Source: Hyphomonadaceae bacterium
Lineage (GTDB): Bacteria > Pseudomonadota > Alphaproteobacteria > Caulobacterales > Hyphomonadaceae
Length of the DNA: 19,182 bases
Reading direction: 5' to 3'
Assembly (NCBI GenBank): GCA_030696545.1
Contig: JAUYSA010000527.1
Coordinates: 1 to 19,182 of the forward strand
This document shows, piece by piece, positions 1 to 9,465 of the stretch; positions within the stretch are counted from its first letter, which is position 1, and every line of letters begins with the position of its first letter. The translations under genes were made by a program, and so were the position numbers. The notes under the pieces were generated by a model that did no database searches, had not been told where the DNA came from, and saw only the letters and a program-made list of their open reading frames with translations.

Positions 1-419
1 ACCTGTGGCGGGCGGTGGATCACGAAGGCCAGGTGCTGGAATCCTTCGCCAGCAAGACCCCCGACATGGCCGCAGCGTTGAGCTTCATCAAGCGGACCAT
101 GAAGCGTCACGGCAAGCCCCGCGCCGTCGTCACCGACGGGCTGCGCTCCTACACCGCTGCTATGAAAGAGATCGGCAACGCCGAGGATCAGGAGGTGGGC
201 CGGTGGGTGAACACCCGGGCTGAAAACTCCCACCAGCCGTTCCGACGACGAGAGCACGCGATGCTCAGGTTCCGGAGGATGAAAACACTCCAGAAGTTCG
301 CCTCAGTGCACGGAACCGTCCACAACCACTTCAATCAGGAGCGCCACCTAACCAGCCGAGAGACCTATAAAGCCAACCGCTCAGCCGCCCTGGCTGAGTG
401 GCAGTCGCTCATGGCGTGA
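1..419 (+). CDS. IS6-family transposase, C-terminal part (5' end outside window)
   Basis: The open frame is already running at base 3 (LWRAVDHEG...) and ends at TGA 417-419, so the start lies outside the window and about 138 residues are seen. This is the catalytic half of an IS6-family DDE transposase, which moves the element by replicative cointegrate formation. The first Asp is in WRAVDHEG, the second in VVTDGLRSY, and the Glu is in RAENSHQPFRRRE. The C-terminus (RSAALAEWQSLMA) is typical of the family, so the protein is complete at this end. The GTG at 15 is not the true start, because the conserved first-Asp motif spans it. The terminal inverted repeat expected shortly after the stop is not visible: VOC-type coding sequence begins at once. 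Family assignment is from motif recognition. Confidence 0.93.
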   Translation, partial: LWRAVDHEGQVLESFASKTPDMAAALSFIKRTMKRHGKPRAVVTDGLRSYTAAMKEIGNAEDQEVGRWVNTRAENSHQPFRRREHAMLRFRRMKTLQKFASVHGTVHNHFNQERHLTSRETYKANRSAALAEWQSLMA

Positions 420-478
420 TCTATCTGAGCGATCCGGATGGAAATGGGTTGGAGTTGCGCGGAGCGTCGGCTGCTTAA
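416..478 (+). pseudogene. 3' remnant of a VOC (glyoxalase/bleomycin-resistance) family gene
   Basis: From 416 the plus strand reads VIYLSDPDGNGLELRGASAA and then TAA at 476-478. A YLxDPDGNxLEL string is the characteristic C-terminal metal-ligand strand of vicinal-oxygen-chelate proteins, where the Glu is usually a metal ligand. Only about 20 residues remain, and no start or upstream domain is present, because the transposase frame occupies the preceding DNA and overlaps it by 4 bases. I infer a gene tail left behind when an IS6 event or later deletion removed the rest. The motif is clear but very short. Confidence 0.6.
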
Positions 479-483
479 GTCCG

Positions 484-660
484 CGCCGCAGGCGGCTGGT
501 CTGCAAGGCGCGGCAGCGCGCTCAAGATTTGTCCGCCGCTGAGTTCCGCAAGAAGCGCGTCATCGTCACAGACGCGCCTCGCGCCTACACCGCGATTAAG
601 GAGAGTCGGCAACGCGCAACAACGACATCTGCCCTGAGGGGACGGTTAGAAGAGCGAGTT
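484..660 (+). pseudogene. Decayed IS6-like transposase fragment
   Basis: In the frame starting at 541 the sequence reads EFRKKRVIVTDAPRAYTAIKE (541-603). This matches the second-Asp motif of IS6-type transposases (…VIVTDGLRSYGAAMKE…). After AAGGAG (598-603) the reading needs a frame change: skipping to the next frame gives GNAQQR, which aligns with the family's KEIGNA. There is no start codon, no first-Asp motif and no Glu motif, so this is a broken relic, distinct from the transposase at 1-419. Its boundaries are approximate. Confidence 0.55.
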
Positions 661-754
661 AATTCAATTTAGTCTAGCAATTTACAATACTTATTTCCAT
701 TTCATACACATTAACGGAGCACAGAATAACCGAAACAAGCATGATCGGGGGCGC
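655..754 (+). promoter_or_regulatory. AT-rich leader and likely promoter region of the tadG-tadE-tadE unit
   Basis: The stretch from about 655 to 740 is much richer in A and T than its surroundings and ends at the TadG-like start. A TACAAT at 683-688 matches 5 of 6 positions of a -10 box, but no good -35 box lies at the right distance, so the exact promoter is uncertain. A GGGGG run at 747-751 just before the ATG at 755 may act as ribosome binding site. Nothing else is recognisable here. Confidence 0.3.
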
Positions 755-1942
755 ATGCAGTGCAACCGCGGCAACGTCAGCGTGTTATTTGCTCTTATGC
801 TCCCCTTCGTTGTAGCTGGAACGGCGTTCGGCGTTGAAACCACCTATTGGTATTACAAGCGACTAGCCCTTCAGGCGGCTGCCGATGCGGCCGCATTCAG
901 CGCCGCGTTCGAGCGCCGGGCTGGCGGCGACGACGATCAGGTCAACAGCGTAGCGACCCTCGGGGCCACAGAAAACGGCTTTGATGCTGTCCAAGGCACG
1001 CTTCACGTCAACTATCTGGAACAAGCTAACGGAGCCGCCGTCGAAGTCGTGCTCGCTGACACGGCGCAGCGCTTTTTCACGGCCTACTTCTCCCGCGCGC
1101 CCATTCAAATTCAGGCGCGCGCGACCGCCACCTACAACACAGCGGCGACAGCTTGCGTGCTGGCGTTGAATCCGTCGCGATCGAGGGCCGCGACCTTTTC
1201 AGGCAGCTCGCTTCTTCAGCTGACGAACTGCAGTGTCATGTCCAATTCCTCGGCGTCGGACGCTGTGAAGCTGCAAGGGTCGGCAAGGCTGAACACCGAA
1301 TGTGTAATTGCCGTTGGAGGTGTAAGCGCGGCTAGCGGCTTGACCATGACGGAATGCTCCACGCCGGTGACTAATGCTCCGCCAGTCGCAGACCCGTTCA
1401 AGGACATACCCGCGCCTGTCGCATCCGGCGCATGCAAGACTGCGCCGTCCGGGAACGGAACCTACGTTATCGACCCCGGGTATTATTGCAGCGGCATGAA
1501 CCTGAAGGGCGAGGTGGAGTTCCAGCCAGGCGTCTATGTCATCGATGGCGACGTCTCAGTCAGCGCAACAGCAGACCTCCACGGAGCAGGCGTGCTTCTC
1601 TATGTCACGGGCAATGGCCATGTAACGATGAACGGATCCGCCAAGGTTAATCTCAGCGCCGCGACATCTGGAATATACGAAGGGATTTTATTTTTCGGCG
1701 ACAGACATACGGCCGGCGGAGACAATAAATTTAACGGAAGCGCCGATTCGGCATTAACTGGTGCAATGTATTTTGCGTCACAAAACGTCATCTATCAGGG
1801 GAACTTCTCTGGATTGAACGGCTGCCTTCAAGTGATTGGCGACACGGTTGAGTGGACGGGAAACACCAACATCGCCTCCGATTGCAGCGCTTATGGGATG
1901 ACAGCAATTCCTGCCTACAACATCGTGCGATTGACGGCATGA
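755..1942 (+). CDS. TadG-like Tad pilus assembly protein
   Basis: This 395-residue protein is anchored by one N-terminal membrane segment (about residues 7-27). The adjoining region (RGNVSVLFALMLPFVVAG, then ETTYWYYKRLALQAAADAAA) is the TadG/TadE-type N-terminus used by pseudopilin-like components of the Tad pilus machine. The rest (about 130-395) is exported, rich in Gly/Asn/Ser/Thr with scattered cysteines and short repeating beta-strand patterns (for example GSSLLQLTNCSVMSNSS and GNGHVTMNGSAKVNL). That suggests a right-handed beta-helix-like fold. ATG 755 is the first in-frame start; an ATG at 741 is out of frame. The stop overlaps the next gene's start as ATGA, which implies translational coupling. 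It heads a three-gene unit with two TadE-type genes and faces the tadC end of the main Tad operon. The N-terminal assignment is firm; the role of the large domain is inferred. Confidence 0.85.
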   Translation: MQCNRGNVSVLFALMLPFVVAGTAFGVETTYWYYKRLALQAAADAAAFSAAFERRAGGDDDQVNSVATLGATENGFDAVQGTLHVNYLEQANGAAVEVVLADTAQRFFTAYFSRAPIQIQARATATYNTAATACVLALNPSRSRAATFSGSSLLQLTNCSVMSNSSASDAVKLQGSARLNTECVIAVGGVSAASGLTMTECSTPVTNAPPVADPFKDIPAPVASGACKTAPSGNGTYVIDPGYYCSGMNLKGEVEFQPGVYVIDGDVSVSATADLHGAGVLLYVTGNGHVTMNGSAKVNLSAATSGIYEGILFFGDRHTAGGDNKFNGSADSALTGAMYFASQNVIYQGNFSGLNGCLQVIGDTVEWTGNTNIASDCSAYGMTAIPAYNIVRLTA

Positions 1943-2364
1943 AGACGCGCGCGGCCGGGTGCACTTTCGGGAACCGCGACGGCGCCGCGGCTGTAGAGCT
2001 TGCATTGGTCGCGCCGGTCATCGCTGGATTGGCGATCCTCAGCTTCTCAGTGTGGGAGTTCGGCACGCGGCGCCAAGATATGCGTAGCGCCCTGGATGCT
2101 GGGGCTCAATACTACCTCAACGGCGGTTCGAGCGACCTGATCGCCCAAGCCATCACCGTTGAGGCCTGGCCAAATAAGCCGCAGGTTTACGACGTATCCG
2201 CCAGCCGTACCTGTCGTTGCGTCGCAACGGTCATCGCGTGCGCTGACGGTTGCCCGACCGGAACGCCTCCGGCGGTCTATGTCACCTTGCAAGCCCACGG
2301 CGTCCAGGCTGTGGCGTTGCTGCGGCCGGAGACGACGCTAAAGCGCGTCGTCCGGGTCCGATAA
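1939..2364 (+). CDS. TadE-family pilus assembly protein
   Basis: The protein has 141 residues. RDGAAAVELALVAPVIAGLA (about 13-32) is the TadE signature: a basic and Gly-containing cap, AAAVEL with the conserved Glu, and a hydrophobic helix to about residue 40. TadE-like proteins are minor pseudopilins processed by the prepilin peptidase. I chose ATG 1939, which forms an ATGA overlap with the preceding stop, rather than ATG 1852: the earlier start would lie deep inside tadG-like coding sequence and add a non-TadE extension. The periplasmic part carries four cysteines close together (C92, C94, C101, C105), which may form disulfides or bind metal; this is unusual for the family. It is followed after 3 bp by a second TadE-type gene. 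Confidence 0.85.
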   Translation: MKTRAAGCTFGNRDGAAAVELALVAPVIAGLAILSFSVWEFGTRRQDMRSALDAGAQYYLNGGSSDLIAQAITVEAWPNKPQVYDVSASRTCRCVATVIACADGCPTGTPPAVYVTLQAHGVQAVALLRPETTLKRVVRVR

Positions 2365-2367
2365 CTG

Positions 2368-2763
2368 ATGCCGCCGCGCAGGAGCCTATCGAACAACAGG
2401 GGCGCAACGGCGGTGGAGTTCGCTTTCTGCCTGCCCATTCTGCTCATGATGATCCTGGGGATCGTTCAATTCGGCTGGACCCAACATCAGGTCTCTACCG
2501 TTCGGTTCGCGCTCGCGCGCAGTTCGCGCGCGCTGCTGATCGATCCGGATCTTTCGCAAGCCCAGATCCAGGCCATGGTAAGCGCGACGGTTGGACCCGC
2601 GGCGGGCACAGATCTCCAAGTGACGCTCAACAAAAGCATCACCGCCAATGGCCCGACCGCGACGCTTTCGACGGTTTATGTCGCTAGTTTCGGGGTGCCG
2701 TCGATGACGCCGTTCAACATCTCCATTCCGATCACCGTCACCACGGCGCTGCGACCGCTCTGA
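2368..2763 (+). CDS. Second TadE/TadG-like pilus assembly protein
   Basis: The protein has 131 residues and the same architecture as its upstream neighbour. NRGATAVEFAFCLPILLMMI (about 10-29) is the TadE motif with the conserved Glu in VEF and a hydrophobic helix to about residue 36. A periplasmic domain of roughly 95 residues follows and ends in beta-rich sequence. The start ATG lies 3 bp after the preceding stop, so the three genes form one transcription unit. It probably works as a minor pseudopilin with the other two. Its TGA at 2761-2763 lies 12 bp from the stop of the convergent tadC gene, which leaves no room for separate terminators. Confidence 0.85.
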   Translation: MPPRRSLSNNRGATAVEFAFCLPILLMMILGIVQFGWTQHQVSTVRFALARSSRALLIDPDLSQAQIQAMVSATVGPAAGTDLQVTLNKSITANGPTATLSTVYVASFGVPSMTPFNISIPITVTTALRPL

Positions 2764-2775
2764 CGGGAAACAACA

Positions 2776-3717
2776 CTATTTCGCGAAGACGTCGGACAAC
2801 CGAACGATCGCAGGAAGCAAAAGCACGCCGAGAAGACAGGGAAAGATAAACAAGATCAGCGGAACCGTGAGCTTCGCCGGAAGCGCCAAGGCCCTTTCCT
2901 CGGCGAGCAGCATTCGCTTCGCCCTCATATCCTGCGAGAAGGCCGTGAGCGTGACACTGAGGCTGGTGCCCATCTGTTCGGCCTGCCGCAACATCACCGC
3001 CAGCGACCGAGCGTCTTCGATCCCCAATCGATCGGCGAACGCCGACCAAGCGTCGCTGCGCACTCGCCCAGCTCGCAGCTCGAGCACAAGGAAGCGCAGA
3101 TGGATGGTGAGATGCGGCGATCCTTCTTCGAGCTCCTCGGTGCAACGGCTCACGGCTGCATCGATACTGAGGCCGGCCTCTACCGAGGCGACGAGAAGAT
3201 CGAGAAAGTCCGGAAAGCCGTCGTTGTATTCCCGCTCGCGGAATTTTCGGCGCACGCGCAACACATGCCCGGGACCCAGGATTGCGGCCAGGATGACAAG
3301 GCTAGTGACCCAGGACACCGCAACGCTTCCCGCCCTGACGAATAGCGGCAGGCTGACAAGGACCCCAACAGTCGCGACGGCGAGCGTCACCGCCCGGGCG
3401 CCCAGATAAATAGCTGGCGCCTCCCGCGCGAAGAAGCCGGCTTGGGTCAATTGGGCGCGCAGCACCGAAAGCTTGGTGGGATCGTTCGACTCGCCGCGAC
3501 GACCTAGCTGCCGAAGGAAGTCAGCGACAGATGCGTTGAACGACGACGCCCGGCGCGACGACGCATGCGTTTCCGAAGCTTGGGAGAATCGTCGGCGGCG
3601 AAGGAGCCCCGCCCTCACCTCAGCAGCTCCGGCCAGCATGCCGCCAAGCGCTGCAGCGCCGACTAGCAAAGCGCCCACCGCGATCAGGACATTGTATAGA
3701 TTGATAGGCGCCATCAC
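2776..3717 (-). CDS. tadC: TadC, Tad pilus inner-membrane platform protein
   Basis: This 313-residue type II secretion F-domain protein pairs with TadB to form the inner-membrane platform driven by CpaF. It has an N-terminal membrane helix (about 8-30), two central membrane segments (about 105-145) and the F domain with FLDLLVASVEAGLSIDAAVS and LRQAEQMGTSLSVTLTAFSQ. A C-terminal hydrophobic helix (LILFIFPCLLGVLLLPAIV) closes it. This layout and length are usual for TadC. GTG 3717 and ATG 3714 are adjacent possible starts with a GGA several bases upstream, and they differ by one residue. It is the last gene of the cpaB-to-tadC unit, 1-4 bp after the tadB stop. Confidence 0.92.
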   Translation of the reverse strand: MMAPINLYNVLIAVGALLVGAAALGGMLAGAAEVRAGLLRRRRFSQASETHASSRRASSFNASVADFLRQLGRRGESNDPTKLSVLRAQLTQAGFFAREAPAIYLGARAVTLAVATVGVLVSLPLFVRAGSVAVSWVTSLVILAAILGPGHVLRVRRKFREREYNDGFPDFLDLLVASVEAGLSIDAAVSRCTEELEEGSPHLTIHLRFLVLELRAGRVRSDAWSAFADRLGIEDARSLAVMLRQAEQMGTSLSVTLTAFSQDMRAKRMLLAEERALALPAKLTVPLILFIFPCLLGVLLLPAIVRLSDVFAK

Positions 3718-3718
3718 A

Positions 3719-4678
3719 CTAGATCCGCAAATTGATCATGCGGCGGATAACGATATTTCCAATAAACATCCAAACACCGAGCGCCGCCAATCCCTTTTGG
3801 ATCAACGGCTCCTGGATCACGTTTCCGTAGAAACTCGGCGACGACAACTGCATAAATAACCCCACGAGAAATGGGGCGGCAGTCAATATCAACGCCGAGG
3901 CGCGGCCCTCTGACGAGACCGCTTTTATTTTCAGCCGCATTTTAAGCCGTTCCCGGACGGTGCTGGCGTTCAGCCGCAGCAACCGGGCGAGGTTCGCTCC
4001 CGTGCGATCACCCAGTCGAACGGTCGCGGCGAAGAGGCGGACGTCGGGGTGTCGGCAGCGCGCCGACATTCGCGTCACCGCCTCGGACAACGTCGCGCCA
4101 TAGGCGATTTCGTCCGCCGCCATGCCGAACTCTGATCCGATGGGATCGGGCATTTCTCTTGCGACCAGGGCGATCGCGGTTGGCACGGGATGCCCCGCCT
4201 CCAGGCTGCGCACGATAATGTCCAGGCCCTGAGGCAGTTGCTTGCCCAAAGCCGTGTGTCGCCGCGACGCCGCCCACTTCAGGAACCCGACGGGAAGCAC
4301 GGATACCGCGACGAGAGCGCCGACCAGGAGCGACAGCGGCGAATGGCCGAGCGCAAATCCGCCCGCCGCGCCTGCAGCGGCAACGGCGGCGAGCGCTAAA
4401 CACCAGCGTCGGGGCTCGTACGGCACGCCTGACCGGACAATGAGGATGCTCAGCCACATCCAACCCTTGTGCTCACCGGTCGCCGTGAGGCCACGCTGTT
4501 TTCGCAATTCACCGACCAGGTTGGCCAGGCCCCCGTCTATTCGCCGCGAGACCTGCAGACGCCGGTTCACGACGAATCTCTGCTTGGCGACGGTCAGCAT
4601 TCCGAACAGCGCGTGTCCTGCGGTGAACACAGCTGCGAACACCAGGATAAGGAAGACGGCGGACACGTTGACGGCCAC
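3719..4678 (-). CDS. tadB: TadB, Tad pilus inner-membrane platform protein
   Basis: The protein has 319 residues. It has an N-terminal membrane helix (about 5-28), a cytosolic linker, two central membrane helices (about 92-133), the type II secretion F domain (LPQGLDIIVRSLEAGHPVPT, and later VRLGDRTGANLARLLRLNAS) and C-terminal hydrophobic segments. This is the standard TadB layout, and it sits directly upstream of TadC, its usual partner. The start is GTG (4676-4678), 8 bp after the cpaF stop, with no in-frame ATG nearby, so translation is probably coupled to cpaF. The function in pilus assembly is from family knowledge. Confidence 0.92.
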   Translation of the reverse strand: MAVNVSAVFLILVFAAVFTAGHALFGMLTVAKQRFVVNRRLQVSRRIDGGLANLVGELRKQRGLTATGEHKGWMWLSILIVRSGVPYEPRRWCLALAAVAAAGAAGGFALGHSPLSLLVGALVAVSVLPVGFLKWAASRRHTALGKQLPQGLDIIVRSLEAGHPVPTAIALVAREMPDPIGSEFGMAADEIAYGATLSEAVTRMSARCRHPDVRLFAATVRLGDRTGANLARLLRLNASTVRERLKMRLKIKAVSSEGRASALILTAAPFLVGLFMQLSSPSFYGNVIQEPLIQKGLAALGVWMFIGNIVIRRMINLRI

Positions 4679-4686
4679 GGCGCGCG

Positions 4687-6074
<1,388 letters not shown>

Positions 6075-6075
<1 letters not shown>

Positions 6076-7244
6076 CAGGCGGCCCTTTCCGCCGTCGAGG
6101 CCGCTCGAGCGCCGTCCATCAACATGCGGTCCACCAAAGCGCCCACGTCGCGGACGATCCTGGACTTCGGCCGGTGCCGGCTGATCGAGCCTCCCAGGTT
6201 CACCGATGCGGCGGCAGCCTCCCAGTCCGACGATACCCCGGCGTCGACCTTGCGCTGCAGCGCCCGCTCCGCCTCACCCATCGACGGCGCCGAACTGAAC
6301 ATCCGGGTGCCCAGCCTGTTCAGGACGATGCGCGGTCTAAGCTGCGCAGGGCGAGCCGAAGCGATTTCATCGGACAAGGCACGGGCGGCGAGAAGTGCAG
6401 GCACCGTGAGCTCTGAAACGACCACAACTTCATCGGATCCAGCGAGCACTTCGGCCGTCCAGGCGTGCCGATGTCGCGGTAGGTCAACGATTACGTGCTC
6501 GTAGACTTCGCAAGCGAGCTCGAGGACGCGAAGCACGGTTTGGCGTGGCGTCTGGGCGAACGCCAGTGCGTCGCGCGGACACGCGAGAACATCCAGCTTT
6601 TCCGAAATAGGACTGGCGAACGCCGCCAGCAGGCCGCGATCGATGCGTTCGGGCATGACATCGAATTCCCGAAGCTGCATCAGCGGCGTGGCGCCAAGAT
6701 AGGCGGCGGCCGCGCCGTCCGCGAGATGCAGGTCTACCAGGCACACGCTTCGCCCTCGCGTGCTTCGGTTCGCCAGTAGCGTCGCGGCTTCGACGGCGAG
6801 CGTTGTCGCACCCGCACCTCCGACCGCGCCGATGATGGACCAGCAGCGCGAAGCCGCGTTGTTTGTCGTCGTCGCCTGGGATGTGGCGGTTAGAAGAGCG
6901 CATATGGCGGACACGAGAGCGTCCGGGTCGATCGGCGTCTCCATGACGTCGGAACGGCCCAGACGCATGATCGCGCGCACGGCGCCTACAGGTAGATTCG
7001 CGCCGATAAGCAGTACTGCAGGGGGCGTCGCAAGTGCGGCCAGCGCCTCGATCACGTTCAACAAGGTGGGACGGTCTAGTCCGTCGGAGTTGATCAGCAC
7101 CAGATCAACGTCTGTGGAAGAAATTTCTCCCAAGCGTTCAACTGTCGCCGCTTCAAAGACCAGTCCATGCAGCAGTCCGCCTGCCAGTTGGGGGAAGTCC
7201 CCGCCGACTCCAATGACGCGGCGTCCCAGGACTTCGGCGGTCAT
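6075..7244 (-). CDS. cpaE: CpaE/TadZ-type pilus localisation ATPase with degenerate Walker A
   Basis: The protein has 389 residues. The N-terminal about 115 residues look like an atypical receiver domain (VDLVLINSDGLDR, then LGRSDVMETPIDPDAL). A MinD/ParA-like domain follows from about residue 134 (SIIGAVGGAGATTLAVEAA, then CLVDLHLADG at 168-177 as the Walker B-like strand). CpaE/TadZ proteins place the Tad machine in the cell, often at a pole. The deviant Walker A normally reads KGGxGKT; here it is VGGAGAT, so both lysines are missing. ATP hydrolysis is therefore doubtful, although relaxed versions are known in TadZ proteins. The start ATG forms an ATGA overlap with the cpaC stop, and the gene ends overlapping cpaF. 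Confidence 0.92.
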
Positions 7245-8575
7245 AGCCGCGGCTCTGCGGGAGGCCAGTGGGGACTTACCGAGGTCTGCATCGGCGCGTC
7301 CAGAGCACGACCGGAAAAGAAGAAGTCGATGTCGTCAGGCTCGCGGCCGCGGTTGAGCGGCGTCGGCGGTTGCGGTGCAAAGTCCGCGGTGGCCGCAAGT
7401 TTGGGCGTGACGATGATCACGAGCTCGGTTTCCTGGCGCGACCAACGGGACGAGCGGAACAGCGCGCCAATCACCGGTACATCGCCCATGCCGGGAATAC
7501 TGCGAGCCGCATTTATATAATCTTGCTGGAAGAGGCCAGCTATTGCAAAGCTTTCACCTGAACGGAGTTCCACTGTTGTATTTGCGCGGCGCACCGTGAG
7601 ACTAGGAATCGTCACGCCCGATATCTCGACACTGTTCCTCGGATCTAACTGACTCACCTCGGGCGCGACTTGTAAACGGATCATTCCATTCTCTTCGACG
7701 GTCGGCTGGAAATTAAGCGTCACCCCGAAAGAGCGGAACTCGATCGCCACCAAGTCCTTGCCCGTGGGCACAGGAAACGGAAATTCTCCCCCAGCTAAGA
7801 AGCTCGACTTTTCACCGGAGAGTGCGGTGAGGTTGGGCTTGGCGAGTGTGCGCAAAACCCCTTTCTGTTCCAGCGCCTGCAGCACGACGTCGATCGACGC
7901 AGAACCGGCGCGGCCGCTGATGTGCAACAGCCCCTGCGCAGGAGAAGAGCCGATCAATCCGCTGCCGCCGATGAGATCGAAACCAGAACCGCTGGCGGCG
8001 ATGTTGAAACCGATCTCCTGCAGCGCGGAGCGCCCGACCTCAATGATCCGCACCTCCAGGATGACCTGCTGGGACGCCCTGGCGGTCAGCGCCGAAGTAA
8101 TTGCATCAGGCGCGAACTTCTCGGCGAAAGCCTTCGCTCGCGCCGCAACCGCCGTGGTGGACACCTGCCCCGTCAACAGCAGGCCTTCGCCAAGGGTATG
8201 CACCTTTATGGATTCCCCTGGCAGAGCCTCGGCGAGGTCGCGTTGCAGCGCAGCGGCGTCGTAGCCGACACGCACGTCGATCACTTGGGTCAACGCGCCG
8301 CCTGGCCCGTAGATGAGCAGGTTGGTCGAACCCAGCGCTTTGCCTCGGACGTAGAAGCTGCGGTCCGTCGTGGCTACGATCTGCGCGGTTTGCGGCTGAG
8401 CCACGATGATGCGACGTGCGGGCGCATCCAATTCGAACGAGAGGGATTTGTCGCGCGGCACGTTGATCACCCTGCTCGCGACTGCCTCACCGCCGCCGGC
8501 CTCCACAGCCATTGCGGCGCAGGGGCTGAGGAAGAGCGCGAAGGCGACGCCACGGGCGACGGCGGAACGGTTCAT
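7241..8575 (-). CDS. cpaC: CpaC/RcpA, Tad pilus outer-membrane secretin
   Basis: The protein has 444 residues. A signal peptide ends near residue 23 (CAAMA|VEAGG). It is followed by the pilus/secretin N-terminal domain (VINVPRDKSLSFELDAPARR, about 36-55, and FYVRGKALGSTNLLIYG), then a BON-like segment (about 108-155). The secretin domain begins near VILEVRIIEVGRSALQEIGF (171-190) and ends near ELVIIVTPKLA. The protein should form the gated outer-membrane ring through which the pilus exits. ATG 8573-8575 lies 5 bp after the cpaB stop. Length and domain order are normal for the family. Confidence 0.95.
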   Translation of the reverse strand: MNRSAVARGVAFALFLSPCAAMAVEAGGGEAVASRVINVPRDKSLSFELDAPARRIIVAQPQTAQIVATTDRSFYVRGKALGSTNLLIYGPGGALTQVIDVRVGYDAAALQRDLAEALPGESIKVHTLGEGLLLTGQVSTTAVAARAKAFAEKFAPDAITSALTARASQQVILEVRIIEVGRSALQEIGFNIAASGSGFDLIGGSGLIGSSPAQGLLHISGRAGSASIDVVLQALEQKGVLRTLAKPNLTALSGEKSSFLAGGEFPFPVPTGKDLVAIEFRSFGVTLNFQPTVEENGMIRLQVAPEVSQLDPRNSVEISGVTIPSLTVRRANTTVELRSGESFAIAGLFQQDYINAARSIPGMGDVPVIGALFRSSRWSRQETELVIIVTPKLAATADFAPQPPTPLNRGREPDDIDFFFSGRALDAPMQTSVSPHWPPAEPRL

Positions 8576-8580
8576 CGACG

Positions 8581-9447
8581 CTATGCCCCCGCCTTGGGGG
8601 TGTCGCCCTGTCCGCCTTCACCTTCGACGACCTCAATGATCGGGGACGGCCTGCGTGCGGACGGCGAACGGCCCGTCGCGAGCTTGGGTCTGTAGGTCGC
8701 TGAACCTCCGCGAAGGATGACGTCACTGACGCGAAGGGGTGACACGTCGACGATCTCTTCGCCGCCGCTTCGTCGAAGAGCCAACGACAGATCGCCGACG
8801 CTCGCAGCGACCGCGAGCTTCTGGGCGTCTTTCACCGACACCTCTAGAGTGGCCGTGCTTGGCGAGATGGGCTTGGTCGAGCTCAAGTCGGCGTTCAGAT
8901 CGACGCCGAGAACGCGGACGTTCTGCAACACAACCAGTGACTCGAGACTCTGGGAGGCTTGGTCGGCGGCAAGATTGCGCATCAAGACCACATCCACCCG
9001 GTCGCCGGGCAGCGCGTGTCCGCCGACCCCGGAAACGTCCGTCACCTTGATCGTGTAGGCGCGCATGCCCTCGGCGATTTCGGCCGCCACGGACGCGCGC
9101 GCGCCCGGACCGCTGAGCTTCGGAGGAAGTATGGCCTCACGCGCCGCGATTGGCGTCAGCGCCACGGGAGCACCCCCATGGTCCAGCGCGAGCAAGGCTT
9201 CGATCGACGAATACGCTCCGTCCGGCGTTGCGCCCGCGGGCAGTCGCACCACCGTAAGCGAACCAGCGCTCAACCTCTCGCCGAACTTGATGACGCGCGT
9301 CGCGACGACCACGGGCCTGGATGCGAACGCTGGTTGTTTGTCGGAGGGGACGGGGGACGAGGTCGGCAGGTAGATCTTGGCCACCAGCAGCGCGGACAAG
9401 CCGAGCAGGGCAGACACCCCAAGGCTGATCATTGTGACTAGGCGCAT
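8581..9447 (-). CDS. cpaB: CpaB/RcpC, Tad pilus periplasmic assembly protein
   Basis: The protein has 288 residues from the preferred ATG at 9445-9447. An N-terminal membrane anchor (about residues 4-27) is followed by a SAF/CpaB domain (RPVVVATRVIKFGERLSAGS) and an RcpC-type domain (GVGGHALPGDRVDVVLMRNL). CpaB works with the CpaC secretin in the periplasm. An ATG six codons earlier (9465) is in frame, but an AGGGG six bases before the 9447 ATG is a well-placed ribosome binding site, while nothing good precedes 9465. The gene heads the minus-strand Tad unit, and the promoter should lie in the AT-rich DNA just beyond. The C-terminal tail is charged and glycine-rich. Confidence 0.93.
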   Translation of the reverse strand: MRLVTMISLGVSALLGLSALLVAKIYLPTSSPVPSDKQPAFASRPVVVATRVIKFGERLSAGSLTVVRLPAGATPDGAYSSIEALLALDHGGAPVALTPIAAREAILPPKLSGPGARASVAAEIAEGMRAYTIKVTDVSGVGGHALPGDRVDVVLMRNLAADQASQSLESLVVLQNVRVLGVDLNADLSSTKPISPSTATLEVSVKDAQKLAVAASVGDLSLALRRSGGEEIVDVSPLRVSDVILRGGSATYRPKLATGRSPSARRPSPIIEVVEGEGGQGDTPKAGA

Positions 9448-9465
9448 GTCCAACCCCTGAAACAT

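Noticed and set aside
1852..1938. Earlier start for the first TadE gene at 1852
   Set aside because: It lies within tadG-like coding sequence; the ATGA overlap at 1939 and the TadE motif fit better.
2764..2775. Terminator between the convergent Tad units
   Set aside because: Only 12 bases lie between the stops, with no stem-loop visible.
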